In this document: positions 8,014 through 15,352 of the stretch, one piece after another
Layout: each line of letters opens with the position of its first letter
How positions within the stretch are numbered: position 1 is the stretch's first letter
Assembly (NCBI GenBank): GCA_002002485.1
Contig: MQVI01000001.1
Location: 62,001-126,000, forward strand
From: Pasteurellaceae bacterium 15-036681
Lineage (GTDB): Bacteria; Pseudomonadota; Gammaproteobacteria; Enterobacterales; Pasteurellaceae
DNA length: 64,000 nt
Reading direction: 5' to 3'
Position numbers and translations under genes: made by a program
Notes under the pieces: model-generated
What the model was told of the DNA's origin: nothing
Databases searched by the model: none
The model's input: only the letters and a program-made list of their open reading frames with translations

Positions 8014-9369
8014 ATGGATCTCGGTTTAACCGCACTGATGTTGGCGCGTATTCAATTCGCCTTTACAGTGTCCTTTCACATTATTTTTCCGGCAACATCA
8101 ATCGGACTTGCCTGTTTTCTTGCATTTTTAGAGTGGCGTTGGTTAAGAACTCAAAACCCTATCTATAAAGATTTATTCAAATTTTGGCTAAAAATCTTTG
8201 CGATTGCCTTTGGTATGGGCGTTGTTTCGGGCGTGGTGATGAGCTATCAATTCGGCACCAACTGGAGCGAATTTTCACGTATCGCAGGCAGTGTTACAGG
8301 CCCACTTCTCACCTACGAAGTACTAAGTGCTTTCTTCTTAGAAGCAGGCTTCTTAGGCATTATGCTGTTTGGCTGGGGACGAGTAAGCCCTAAAGCACAC
8401 TTTGCTTCAACGCTAATGGTGGCAATCGGGACTTGTATTTCAATGTTCTGGATCTTGTCTTCAAACAGCTGGATGCAAACCCCACAAGGTTTCACTATTG
8501 AAAATGGCATTATCATTCCACAAGATTGGTGGGCGATTGTGTTTAATCCGTCATTTGCTTATCGCTTTGTGCATATGGCGATTGCGGCATTTTTAGTATC
8601 CGCATTACTAGTCGTTGGTACAGCAGCTTGGCACTTAATTCGTGGCAGACGTGATGAACTGATCAAAAAATCCTTCTCATTTGGTTTATGGATGGTGCTA
8701 TTTACTTCAATTGCACAAGTTTTTGCAGGCGATGCTCACGGTCTAAATACCTTAAAACATCAACCCGCAAAATTAGCCGCAATGGAAGGGCATTGGAATA
8801 CTAACCATGATCACGGTATGCCATTACTACTGTTTGCTATTCCTGATATGGAAAATGAACGTAATAAATTTGAAATCGCCATTCCAAATTTAGGTAGCCT
8901 AATCCTAACCCATAGTTTAGAGGGCAAAGTAACAGGTTTAAAAGACTTTGCCCCTGAAGATCGCCCTAATGCGTTAATTGTATTCTGGAGTTTTCGTGTG
9001 ATGGTTGGCTTGGGGATGTTGATGGTATTGATGTCGTTAGCGTCAGTTTGGTTAAGAAAACGTAACAAACTATATGAAACAAGTTGGTTCCATAAATTTG
9101 CCTTTTTAATGACACCTTCGGGCTATATTGCTCTACTTGCTGGTTGGGTTACGACTGAAGTAGGTCGTCAGCCGTGGATTATCTATGGCGTGATGCGCAC
9201 TAAAGATGCGTTATCTCATACGGTTTCAGCGGAACAAGTTGGTTTAACGTTGATTATCTTTGTGATTGTATATGCAATTGTATTTGGTAGTGGCATTTTC
9301 TATATGCTGAAAATGTTATTCAAAGGCCCACAATTTATTGCTTCAACACCGAATTTGGAGAAACACTAA
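8014..9369 (+). CDS. cydA: Cytochrome bd-type quinol oxidase subunit I (cyanide-insensitive/short Q-loop type)
   Basis: Subunit I carries the haems of a bd-type terminal oxidase that transfers electrons from quinol to oxygen in the inner membrane. The 451-residue product has the conserved N-terminal region LARIQFAFTVSFHIIFPA, the haem-ligand His near residue 22, MSYQFGTNWSEFSR and the GWVTTEVGRQPWIIYG signature (about 371-386). It is clearly shorter than E. coli CydA (522), because the Q-loop after about residue 255 (GHWNTNHDHGMPLLLF) is short, as in the CioA subfamily of Pseudomonas. It overlaps cydB by one base (TAATG), and a 39-codon peptide gene follows cydB, also CIO-like. The symbol cioA would be equally apt. 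Confidence 0.92.
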   Translation: MDLGLTALMLARIQFAFTVSFHIIFPATSIGLACFLAFLEWRWLRTQNPIYKDLFKFWLKIFAIAFGMGVVSGVVMSYQFGTNWSEFSRIAGSVTGPLLTYEVLSAFFLEAGFLGIMLFGWGRVSPKAHFASTLMVAIGTCISMFWILSSNSWMQTPQGFTIENGIIIPQDWWAIVFNPSFAYRFVHMAIAAFLVSALLVVGTAAWHLIRGRRDELIKKSFSFGLWMVLFTSIAQVFAGDAHGLNTLKHQPAKLAAMEGHWNTNHDHGMPLLLFAIPDMENERNKFEIAIPNLGSLILTHSLEGKVTGLKDFAPEDRPNALIVFWSFRVMVGLGMLMVLMSLASVWLRKRNKLYETSWFHKFAFLMTPSGYIALLAGWVTTEVGRQPWIIYGVMRTKDALSHTVSAEQVGLTLIIFVIVYAIVFGSGIFYMLKMLFKGPQFIASTPNLEKH

Positions 9370-10376
9370 TGTTTGAAAATTTAGATACTGCTGTCATCTG
9401 GTTCGGAATTATCGGGCTAGGCGTATTAATTTATGTCATTTTAGATGGCTTTGATTTAGGCATCGGGATCTTATTCCCTTTTATTAAGAAAAGCGATGAA
9501 CGTGATGCTATGATGAATACCGTCGCACCTGTCTGGGACGGTAACGAAACTTGGATGGTACTCGGCGGTGCAGGTTTATATGCGGCATTCCCTGTTGTTT
9601 ACGCAACGGTACTTTCAGCTTTATATATGCCAATTACCTTAATGGCAATTGCATTGATTTTTCGTGGCGTAGCTTTTGAATTTCGTTTTAAAGCTAATCG
9701 AACCAAAGGCTTTTGGGATCAAGCATTTATTTGGGGCTCAATTCTTGCGAGTTTCTTACAAGGGGTTATTTTAGGAGCTGTTATTCAAGGTATTGACACA
9801 ACGAATGGCATTTTTTCAGGCAATACATTTGATTGGCTTACTCCATTTAGCCTATTTGTTGGCTTAGGTGTTGTTGCTATGTATGCGGTATTAGGCTGTA
9901 GCTGGTTGGTAATGAAAAATGAAGGCAATCTACAGAGAAAATTATCCGCATTAATGCCAAAATTATTAATGTTGCTTGCAGTTATTTTTATCGGGGTTGC
10001 ACTGTTTACTCCAATGATAAACGAACAAATTCAACATCGTTGGGCAGATAATTTAGTTTATATGCTAATCATTGGCTTACTTTGTATTGCTGTTTTCACA
10101 ATGATTTGGAAAGCAAGTCAAACCCAAAATGATGTCAGCCCTTTTGTTTATACTTTATTGCTTGTTGCCCTTGCTTTTGTGGGATTTGTATTAAGTCTAT
10201 TCCCTTATATTGTATCGCCAACTATTGATATTTGGCAGGCTTCAGCACCTAAAACAAGTCAGCAATTTGCTTTAGTGGGAGCACTGATTTTTATCCCAAT
10301 TATTCTTGCTTATACTCTGCTTTCTTACTGGGTATTTAGAGATAAAGTGAAAGTGGGTGATGAAGGTTATCATTGA
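9369..10376 (+). CDS. cydB: Cytochrome bd-type quinol oxidase subunit II (CioB-like)
   Basis: Subunit II is the membrane partner of CydA and has no catalytic haem in canonical enzymes. The 335-residue product begins MFENLDTAVIWFGIIGLGVLIYVILDGFDLGIGIL, shows about eight hydrophobic segments, and contains VAPVWDGNETWMVLGGAGLYAAFP, the hallmark of the CydB family (about residues 50-75). The length matches CioB (about 335) rather than E. coli CydB (379). The start codon overlaps the cydA stop, so the two are translationally coupled. The small-subunit gene lies 17 bases after the stop. Confidence 0.94.
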   Translation: MFENLDTAVIWFGIIGLGVLIYVILDGFDLGIGILFPFIKKSDERDAMMNTVAPVWDGNETWMVLGGAGLYAAFPVVYATVLSALYMPITLMAIALIFRGVAFEFRFKANRTKGFWDQAFIWGSILASFLQGVILGAVIQGIDTTNGIFSGNTFDWLTPFSLFVGLGVVAMYAVLGCSWLVMKNEGNLQRKLSALMPKLLMLLAVIFIGVALFTPMINEQIQHRWADNLVYMLIIGLLCIAVFTMIWKASQTQNDVSPFVYTLLLVALAFVGFVLSLFPYIVSPTIDIWQASAPKTSQQFALVGALIFIPIILAYTLLSYWVFRDKVKVGDEGYH

Positions 10377-10393
10377 TAACTAAGGAAAAAACG

Positions 10394-10513
10394 ATGTTTA
10401 AAAATATCAAATTGCAATCTTATCAATGGTTTATTTTACTGTGGATTGCAGGTTTTATGGGCTTAGCTGTGATAGCGGGTCTATTTAAGACACTGTTATA
10501 TTTCGCTTATTAA
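10394..10513 (+). CDS. Small single-span membrane protein of the bd oxidase operon (DUF2474/CioZ-like)
   Basis: This is a 39-codon reading frame in the normal small-subunit position after cydB. It encodes MFKNIKLQSYQWFILLWIAGF followed by MGLAVIAGLFKTLLYFAY: a short basic N-terminus and one membrane helix with a conserved-looking Trp and a GLFKTLL end. A TAAGGA ribosome-binding site lies 8 bases upstream of the ATG. This length, topology and position match the DUF2474 proteins found after cioAB, which are proposed accessory subunits comparable to CydX. Assignment is by pattern and position; the family was not searched. Confidence 0.75.
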   Translation: MFKNIKLQSYQWFILLWIAGFMGLAVIAGLFKTLLYFAY

Positions 10514-10518
10514 AGGTA

Positions 10519-10557
10519 AAATCAATCTCGGACAGCTAAATATTCCGAGATTGATTT
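10519..10557 (+). promoter_or_regulatory. Perfect 14-bp inverted repeat touching the MocR start codon
   Basis: AAATCAATCTCGGA (10519-10532) and TCCGAGATTGATTT (10544-10557) are exact complements with an 11-base loop. The right arm ends at the base before the ATG at 10558, leaving no room for an independent ribosome-binding site. It begins 5 bases after the stop of the small oxidase subunit gene. It may terminate the cyd operon, serve as an autoregulatory operator, or sequester the start of the regulator. It has only a short T run (TTT). Confidence 0.6.
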
Positions 10558-11961
10558 ATGTATAAATACAGCAAATTAACTAACAGTATCAAACAACTTA
10601 TTCAAAATGGGGAACTCTATCCCCATCAAAAATTACCGTCGTTGCGTGACCAAGTGCAACGTACAGGGCTTAGTTTAATGACTGTGTTAAATGCCTATCA
10701 AGAATTAGAAGCTCAAGGAATTATCTATTCTATTGAGAAAAGTGGCTACTTTGTTGCACCGACTAGCGCTAAAGTGGAAAAGCAGATCAATCTCAACACC
10801 CAAATCGAAATCAACTCACTGGTATTTGATTACTTGCAAGCAACACAATCGGCTCAAATTCCGCTTGGTTCACCTTTTCCAACTAATGATATTCTCAATC
10901 CGCCTAAATTAACCCAAATTTTAGGACAGATCAGTCGCAATCCTGCTAACTATCAAATTCAGCATTTTTCAGGTAATCCAGAATTAAAAAAACTGATTGC
11001 ACAACGCTATACAATGCAAGGTATCCCCACTCAAGCGGATGATATTGTGATTACTTCGGGCTGTTTAGATGCGCTTAATCTTGCCCTACAAGCATTAACC
11101 AAGCCGGGGGATTACATTCTGTTACAGCAGACCATTTTTTATGGCGCTTGGCAAATTGCTGAAAAACTAGGTTTAAAAGTGGTAACCATTCCCGAAAATA
11201 GCCAAACAGGTTTTGATCTTGATGCTTTTGAGCAAGCCATTCAGCAATATCCAATCAAAGTCTGCTGGTTTATGCTGAATTGCCATAATCCACTAGGTTT
11301 CACTGTGAGTGAAGAGATAAAAGCTAGAATTGGGGAATTACTCGATCAATATCAGATCTATTTAATCGAAGACGATGTTTATGAAGAACTCTACTATCGT
11401 GGGCAGAAGCCATCTTCAATGAAAACTTATGATAAAGGTAACTGGGTATTGCATTGTTCTTCGTTTTCTAAAACCCTTGGGGCAAATTTCCGTATTGGCT
11501 GGGTTCATGCAGGTCAGTTTGCGGATCATATTCAGCATTTGCAATTGATGAGTACTATTTCAGCCAATCCTTTAATTCAAAAAGCGTTGGTTGAATTTAT
11601 TTCAAACCATCATTATGAAAAACATTTGCGTAAATTGCGCCGAACCTTAGAGAAGAATAAGAAAACCTTTTTTGCAAATCTTCGCCAAAGTCTGCCCGCT
11701 TGCTGTGTAATTGAAAATCATCAGAGTGGCTACTTCTTATGGATTAACTTACCAGAACAAGTCGATAGTATGCAGGTCTATCAAAGTTTATTGAAAGAAA
11801 ATATCAGCGTTAGCCCAAGTGCATTGTTCAGTGTTGGACAGTCACAAAAAAATGGACTACGGATTAATTGTTCATTTGAGTGGAGTGATAAGATTGAAAG
11901 ATCGATAAATAGAGTGGTTGAAACTATTCAGACAGCGATTAAACAATGGTGTAAGCGGTGA
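10558..11961 (+). CDS. MocR-type regulator: GntR winged helix fused to class I aminotransferase domain
   Basis: The product is 467 residues. Residues 1-70 form a GntR winged helix (YSKLTNSIKQLIQNGELYPH, LPSLRDQVQRTGLSLMTVLNAYQELEAQGIIY). Residues 100-460 form a fold-type I PLP domain: substrate-side motif FSGNPELKKLIAQRY, NCHNPLG, and the PLP Schiff-base lysine in SSFSKTLGANFRIGW. MocR proteins are PLP-binding transcription factors that often regulate B6 or amino-acid metabolism; the target here is unknown. The gene shares its orientation with the cyd operon but is preceded by a hairpin that abuts its start codon. The start is supported because the winged helix begins at residue 3. Confidence 0.9.
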   Translation: MYKYSKLTNSIKQLIQNGELYPHQKLPSLRDQVQRTGLSLMTVLNAYQELEAQGIIYSIEKSGYFVAPTSAKVEKQINLNTQIEINSLVFDYLQATQSAQIPLGSPFPTNDILNPPKLTQILGQISRNPANYQIQHFSGNPELKKLIAQRYTMQGIPTQADDIVITSGCLDALNLALQALTKPGDYILLQQTIFYGAWQIAEKLGLKVVTIPENSQTGFDLDAFEQAIQQYPIKVCWFMLNCHNPLGFTVSEEIKARIGELLDQYQIYLIEDDVYEELYYRGQKPSSMKTYDKGNWVLHCSSFSKTLGANFRIGWVHAGQFADHIQHLQLMSTISANPLIQKALVEFISNHHYEKHLRKLRRTLEKNKKTFFANLRQSLPACCVIENHQSGYFLWINLPEQVDSMQVYQSLLKENISVSPSALFSVGQSQKNGLRINCSFEWSDKIERSINRVVETIQTAIKQWCKR

Positions 11962-12161
11962 GATCTTGTAAAAATTTTGTAGAACTTGATTTGGCATAAC
12001 TGATTTTGGTTTCCCTCTGATTTTAAACTAATCGTTTCTTTATCCCTAAAATAACTTAACTGTTTCATTTACATTATTTTTATCTTCTTTATAATTAGAA
12101 CGAAATAAAAAATTTACTAAAAATGGCTGAGTTTAATAGCCGAAACCTAAAGGAGAAGCCT

Positions 12162-12581
12162 ATGAAACAACAAACATTAGCGATCATCAAGCCTGATGCA
12201 ACTAAACGCAACCTAATCGGTGAAATCCTTACTTGCATGGAAAGAAATGGCTTTACTATTAAGGCGCTAAAAATGCTGCATTTAACGTCTGAACAAGCAG
12301 AAGGATTTTATGCGGAACATAAAGGTAAAGATTTTTTACCAAAGCTTGTCACATTTATGACTTCTGCTCCTATAGTTGTGCTTGTTCTTGAGGGCGAAAA
12401 TGCTGTTGAAAATTATCGTGAATTAATGGGAGCAACCAAGGTTGAATTACGTAAATCTGGCACTATTCGTAAAATGTATGGCTTAGGATTAACAGAAAAC
12501 TCTGTTCATGGCTCAGATAGCGAAGAATCAGCAAAACGTGAGATTGCTTATTTCTTCACACCAAATGAAATTATGAATTAA
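12162..12581 (+). CDS. ndk: Nucleoside diphosphate kinase
   Basis: Ndk transfers the gamma phosphate of ATP to nucleoside diphosphates through a phosphohistidine and balances cellular NTP pools. The 139-residue product begins MKQQTLAIIKPDATKRN and carries the active-site motif NSVHGSDSEESAKREIAYFF with the catalytic His. I take the ATG at 12162, because AAAGGAGAA lies just upstream and family members begin at this point; an in-frame ATG 39 bases earlier would add a non-homologous tail. Length is close to E. coli Ndk (143). It is followed by palindromic repeats and the composite terminator at 12711. Confidence 0.95.
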   Translation: MKQQTLAIIKPDATKRNLIGEILTCMERNGFTIKALKMLHLTSEQAEGFYAEHKGKDFLPKLVTFMTSAPIVVLVLEGENAVENYRELMGATKVELRKSGTIRKMYGLGLTENSVHGSDSEESAKREIAYFFTPNEIMN

Positions 12582-12600
12582 TTGTCCCATTTGATTTTTG

Positions 12601-12673
12601 TAGGCGGATAATATCCACCCTTGTGCCGTGGGTTTACACCCACAGTTACACATAAACCAACCCCATTGGGGTT
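12601..12673 (+). repeat. Cluster of short palindromic repeats after ndk
   Basis: Three units stand in a row: GGCGGATAATATCCACC (imperfect), GTGGGT-TTAC-ACCCAC (12628-12643) and AACCCCATTGGGGTT (12659-12673). The first belongs to the GGGCGGAT-type class also seen at 28171 and 29659. Confidence 0.65.
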
Positions 12674-12710
12674 GTGATAAAAAATTCAAATGCTTTTGTC
12701 ATGACATAAT

Positions 12711-12750
12711 GCCCAATTTTGTGATCTACCTCACAAAATTGGGCTTTTTT
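12711..12750 (+). terminator. ndk terminator whose stem embeds a perfect CRP-site match
   Basis: GCCCAATTTTGTGA (12711-12724) and TCACAAAATTGGGC (12731-12744) form a perfect 14-bp stem with the 6-base loop TCTACC, followed by TTTTTT (12745-12750): a textbook terminator for ndk. The top of the stem reads TGTGA-TCTACC-TCACA (12720-12735), an exact match to the CRP half-site consensus TGTGA-N6-TCACA. It lies about 115 bases before fruB and, with the proposed -10 at 12796-12801, is centred near -80, a workable class I activation position. Confidence 0.85.
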
Positions 12751-12768
12751 ATTAGCTTTATTTAAATA

Positions 12769-12784
12769 ACTAAATCGTTTTAGC
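12769..12784 (+). promoter_or_regulatory. Cra (FruR)-like operator of the fru operon
   Basis: ACTAAATCGTTTTA with near-dyad symmetry (CTAAATC/GTTTTAG) differs from the E. coli Cra consensus RSTGAAWCSNTHHW at one position. It overlaps the expected -35 region of the candidate promoter whose -10 is TACAAT at 12796-12801. fruBKA is the classic Cra target. The presence of a cra gene cannot be checked in this window. Confidence 0.6.
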
Positions 12785-12858
12785 AAAAAATAGGGTACAA
12801 TTACTCCCAATTTTCACATTATTTTTATTTTTTAATTAAATCAGAGAAAGGTGGTTAA

Positions 12859-14355
12859 ATGCTTAACTTAACAGCGCAAAACATCTGTTTAAACGGTTCT
12901 GCAACCAACAAAGAAGAGGTTATTCGTCTCGTTGCAGCAGGTTTAGTCACAAACGGCAATGTAGCCGCTGGCTATGAAGCAGGTATGCTTGCTCGTGAAA
13001 CCCAAACCTCAACCTTCTTAGGTAATGGTATCGCAATCCCTCATGGTACTTTAGATACTCGTGACCTTGTTCAAACCACTGGTGTACAAGTGTACCAATT
13101 CCCACAAGGTGTGGAATGGGGTGAAGGTAATATTGCTTATGTTGTGATTGGTATCGCTGCAAAATCAGATGAGCATTTGAATCTACTTCGTCAATTAACC
13201 AGCGTGTTAGGTGATGAAGCAGCTGCTGAAAAATTGGCAAAAACACAAAACCTAGATGAATTTATCGCAGTCTTAAGTGGTAAAAATGATGTTCCTACAA
13301 TTTCAGCTGAATTAATTTCATTAGATGTAGATAGCTCAAGCCTTATTACTCTTTCTGCAATTAATGCAGCAAAACTTCAAGAAAAAGGCTATGTAAACCA
13401 AACATTTATTAGTGATGTATTAGCAAGCTCGCCATTAGAGTTAGGTAATAATGTTTTTGTATCAGATAGTAACAAAGGCAATCAAGCAAACGGTTTAGCA
13501 ATTGCTCGTACCAAAGACGGCAAAACCTTAGTGACCGTTTCAGCAACCGATGACAGCTTACAAGCTCATCTTGCCAAACTATTAAATATTACTAACCGCC
13601 AAAAATTAACCGTTGCACCTGTCGAACAGATTCTTGCAATTTTCGGTCAAGAACAGACCGCTTGTACGACTGAAGAAATAGCAACAGTAGCATCAAACCA
13701 AGTGGTTGGTACATTCACCGTGCGTAATGAACATGGCTTACACGCTCGCCCTTGCGCGGTATTAGTACAAACCTTAAAACCATTTGCGGCAAAAGTAACC
13801 GTTGAAAACTTAGATCGTCAATCTGACGCGGTAAATGCGAAAAGCACCATGCGCGTTGTGGCTCTAGGCGCAACCAAAGGTACTCGCTTACGTTTTGTGG
13901 CTGAAGGTGATGATGCACTGCAAACATTAGAAGCATTAGGTAAAGCATTCGCAGAAGGCTTAGGCGAAGCATCAAGCTTTGTACCTGAAATTGCAGATAC
14001 GATTGAAGCTAGTAGCGCACCAGTGGCACAAGAAGCTGCACCACAAGCGGTAACTTCTGAGGCAGTATCTGCAAATGCCGGTGAATTAGAAGCAACGTTC
14101 GTGATTAAAAACGAACACGGCTTACACGCTCGCCCAAGTGCAATGCTTGTGAACGAAGTGAAAAAATATAACGCAACGATTCAAGTTCAAAACTTAGATC
14201 GTGATAGCCAATTAGTTAGCGCAAAAAGCTTAATGAAGATCGTCGCACTTGGCGTAGTTAAAGGTACACGTTTACGCTTTGTGGCAACGGGTGAAGAAGC
14301 GCAACAAGCGTTAGACGGTATCGGTGCAGCTATCGAAGCGGGCTTAGGCGAGTAA
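12859..14355 (+). CDS. fruB: Fructose PTS multiphosphoryl transfer protein: EIIA-Fru plus two HPr domains
   Basis: This soluble protein passes phosphate from enzyme I to the fructose permease. The 498-residue product has an EIIA-Fru domain at residues 1-145 with the active His at about residue 62 (IAIPHGT), a middle segment (about 150-270), and two tandem HPr-like domains, each with NEHGLHARP: His 295 (followed by Cys, NEHGLHARPC) and His 423 (NEHGLHARPS). An Ala/Glu/Pro-rich linker (about 380-405) separates them. E. coli FruB has one HPr domain and 376 residues; a double-HPr FruB of about 499 residues is known in H. influenzae. It is the first gene of fruBKA, under probable CRP and Cra control. 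fruK follows 13 bases after the stop. Confidence 0.95.
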   Translation: MLNLTAQNICLNGSATNKEEVIRLVAAGLVTNGNVAAGYEAGMLARETQTSTFLGNGIAIPHGTLDTRDLVQTTGVQVYQFPQGVEWGEGNIAYVVIGIAAKSDEHLNLLRQLTSVLGDEAAAEKLAKTQNLDEFIAVLSGKNDVPTISAELISLDVDSSSLITLSAINAAKLQEKGYVNQTFISDVLASSPLELGNNVFVSDSNKGNQANGLAIARTKDGKTLVTVSATDDSLQAHLAKLLNITNRQKLTVAPVEQILAIFGQEQTACTTEEIATVASNQVVGTFTVRNEHGLHARPCAVLVQTLKPFAAKVTVENLDRQSDAVNAKSTMRVVALGATKGTRLRFVAEGDDALQTLEALGKAFAEGLGEASSFVPEIADTIEASSAPVAQEAAPQAVTSEAVSANAGELEATFVIKNEHGLHARPSAMLVNEVKKYNATIQVQNLDRDSQLVSAKSLMKIVALGVVKGTRLRFVATGEEAQQALDGIGAAIEAGLGE

Positions 14356-14368
14356 TTAGAGGTTTAAA

Positions 14369-15313
14369 ATGGCACAACAATTACGTATCGCAACCGTTAC
14401 CTTAAACCCTGCTTTTGACTTGGTCGGCCGTTTACAACGTATTGAAATTGGTGAAGTAAATACCGTTGAAACCCTTGGTATCTATCCAGCAGGTAAAGGG
14501 ATTAACGTTGCTAAAGTATTAGCAGATTTAGGCTCTAAGTTAGCCGTAACGGGTTTTTTAGGCGAAGAAAATCAAGGGGATTTCGTTCAAGCCTTTCAAC
14601 AAAATGGCTTAGACGATCAGTTCTACCGTATTGACGGTAAAACACGTATCAACGTGAAAATCACAGAAACCGAAGCTGATGTGACTGACTTAAACTTCTT
14701 AGGCTTTGAAATCAGTGCAGATGATTGGAGCAAATTCACTGCGCTTTCTAAAAAGTGGCATAACCAATTTGACTTAGTAGCCGTATGTGGTTCTTTACCG
14801 CGTGGTGTAGCGCCTGAGCAATTTGCCGAGTGGTTACAATCGCTACACGACCAAGGTTTGAAAGTTGTATTAGATAGCAGTAACGCTGCTTTAACCTATG
14901 GCTTAAAAGCACACCCTTGGTTAGTAAAACCAAATCGCCGTGAATTAGAAGTATGGGCAAACCGCCCATTAAACAGCTTAGAGGAAATCATCGAAGCTGC
15001 ACAACAATTACGTGCAGAAGGTATCGAAAACGTAATTATCTCAATGGGTGAAAAAGGCTCAGTATGGCTGAACTCAGAAGGGGTAATCCAAGCACAACCG
15101 CCACGTTGTGAGAATGTGGTAAGTACCGTAGGCGCAGGCGACTCAATGGTAGCAGGCTTAATTTACGGTTTCGCACAAGGTTGGGATAAAGCACAAACCT
15201 TAGCATTCTCAAGTGGTACATCGGCATTAGCGGTATCACAAAGTAACGTAGGTATTAGCGATAAAGCTGCGTTAGAGGCGATTGTTGAGCAGGTTAAATT
15301 GACCACCATTTAA
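14369..15313 (+). CDS. fruK: 1-phosphofructokinase
   Basis: FruK phosphorylates fructose 1-phosphate, the product of the fructose PTS, to fructose 1,6-bisphosphate using ATP. The 314-residue product is a PfkB-family sugar kinase: N-terminal ATVTLNPAFDLVGRL, the substrate-site GKGINVAKVLADLG (about residues 42-55), and the C-terminal PfkB signature with anion hole and catalytic Asp in STVGAGDSMVAGLIYGF (about 251-267). The length matches E. coli FruK (312). It is the middle gene of fruBKA; an AGAGG ribosome-binding site precedes the ATG. Confidence 0.97.
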   Translation: MAQQLRIATVTLNPAFDLVGRLQRIEIGEVNTVETLGIYPAGKGINVAKVLADLGSKLAVTGFLGEENQGDFVQAFQQNGLDDQFYRIDGKTRINVKITETEADVTDLNFLGFEISADDWSKFTALSKKWHNQFDLVAVCGSLPRGVAPEQFAEWLQSLHDQGLKVVLDSSNAALTYGLKAHPWLVKPNRRELEVWANRPLNSLEEIIEAAQQLRAEGIENVIISMGEKGSVWLNSEGVIQAQPPRCENVVSTVGAGDSMVAGLIYGFAQGWDKAQTLAFSSGTSALAVSQSNVGISDKAALEAIVEQVKLTTI

Positions 15314-15352
15314 TTATTATTGAATTTATAAACTTACAAAAGGAAATAAACA

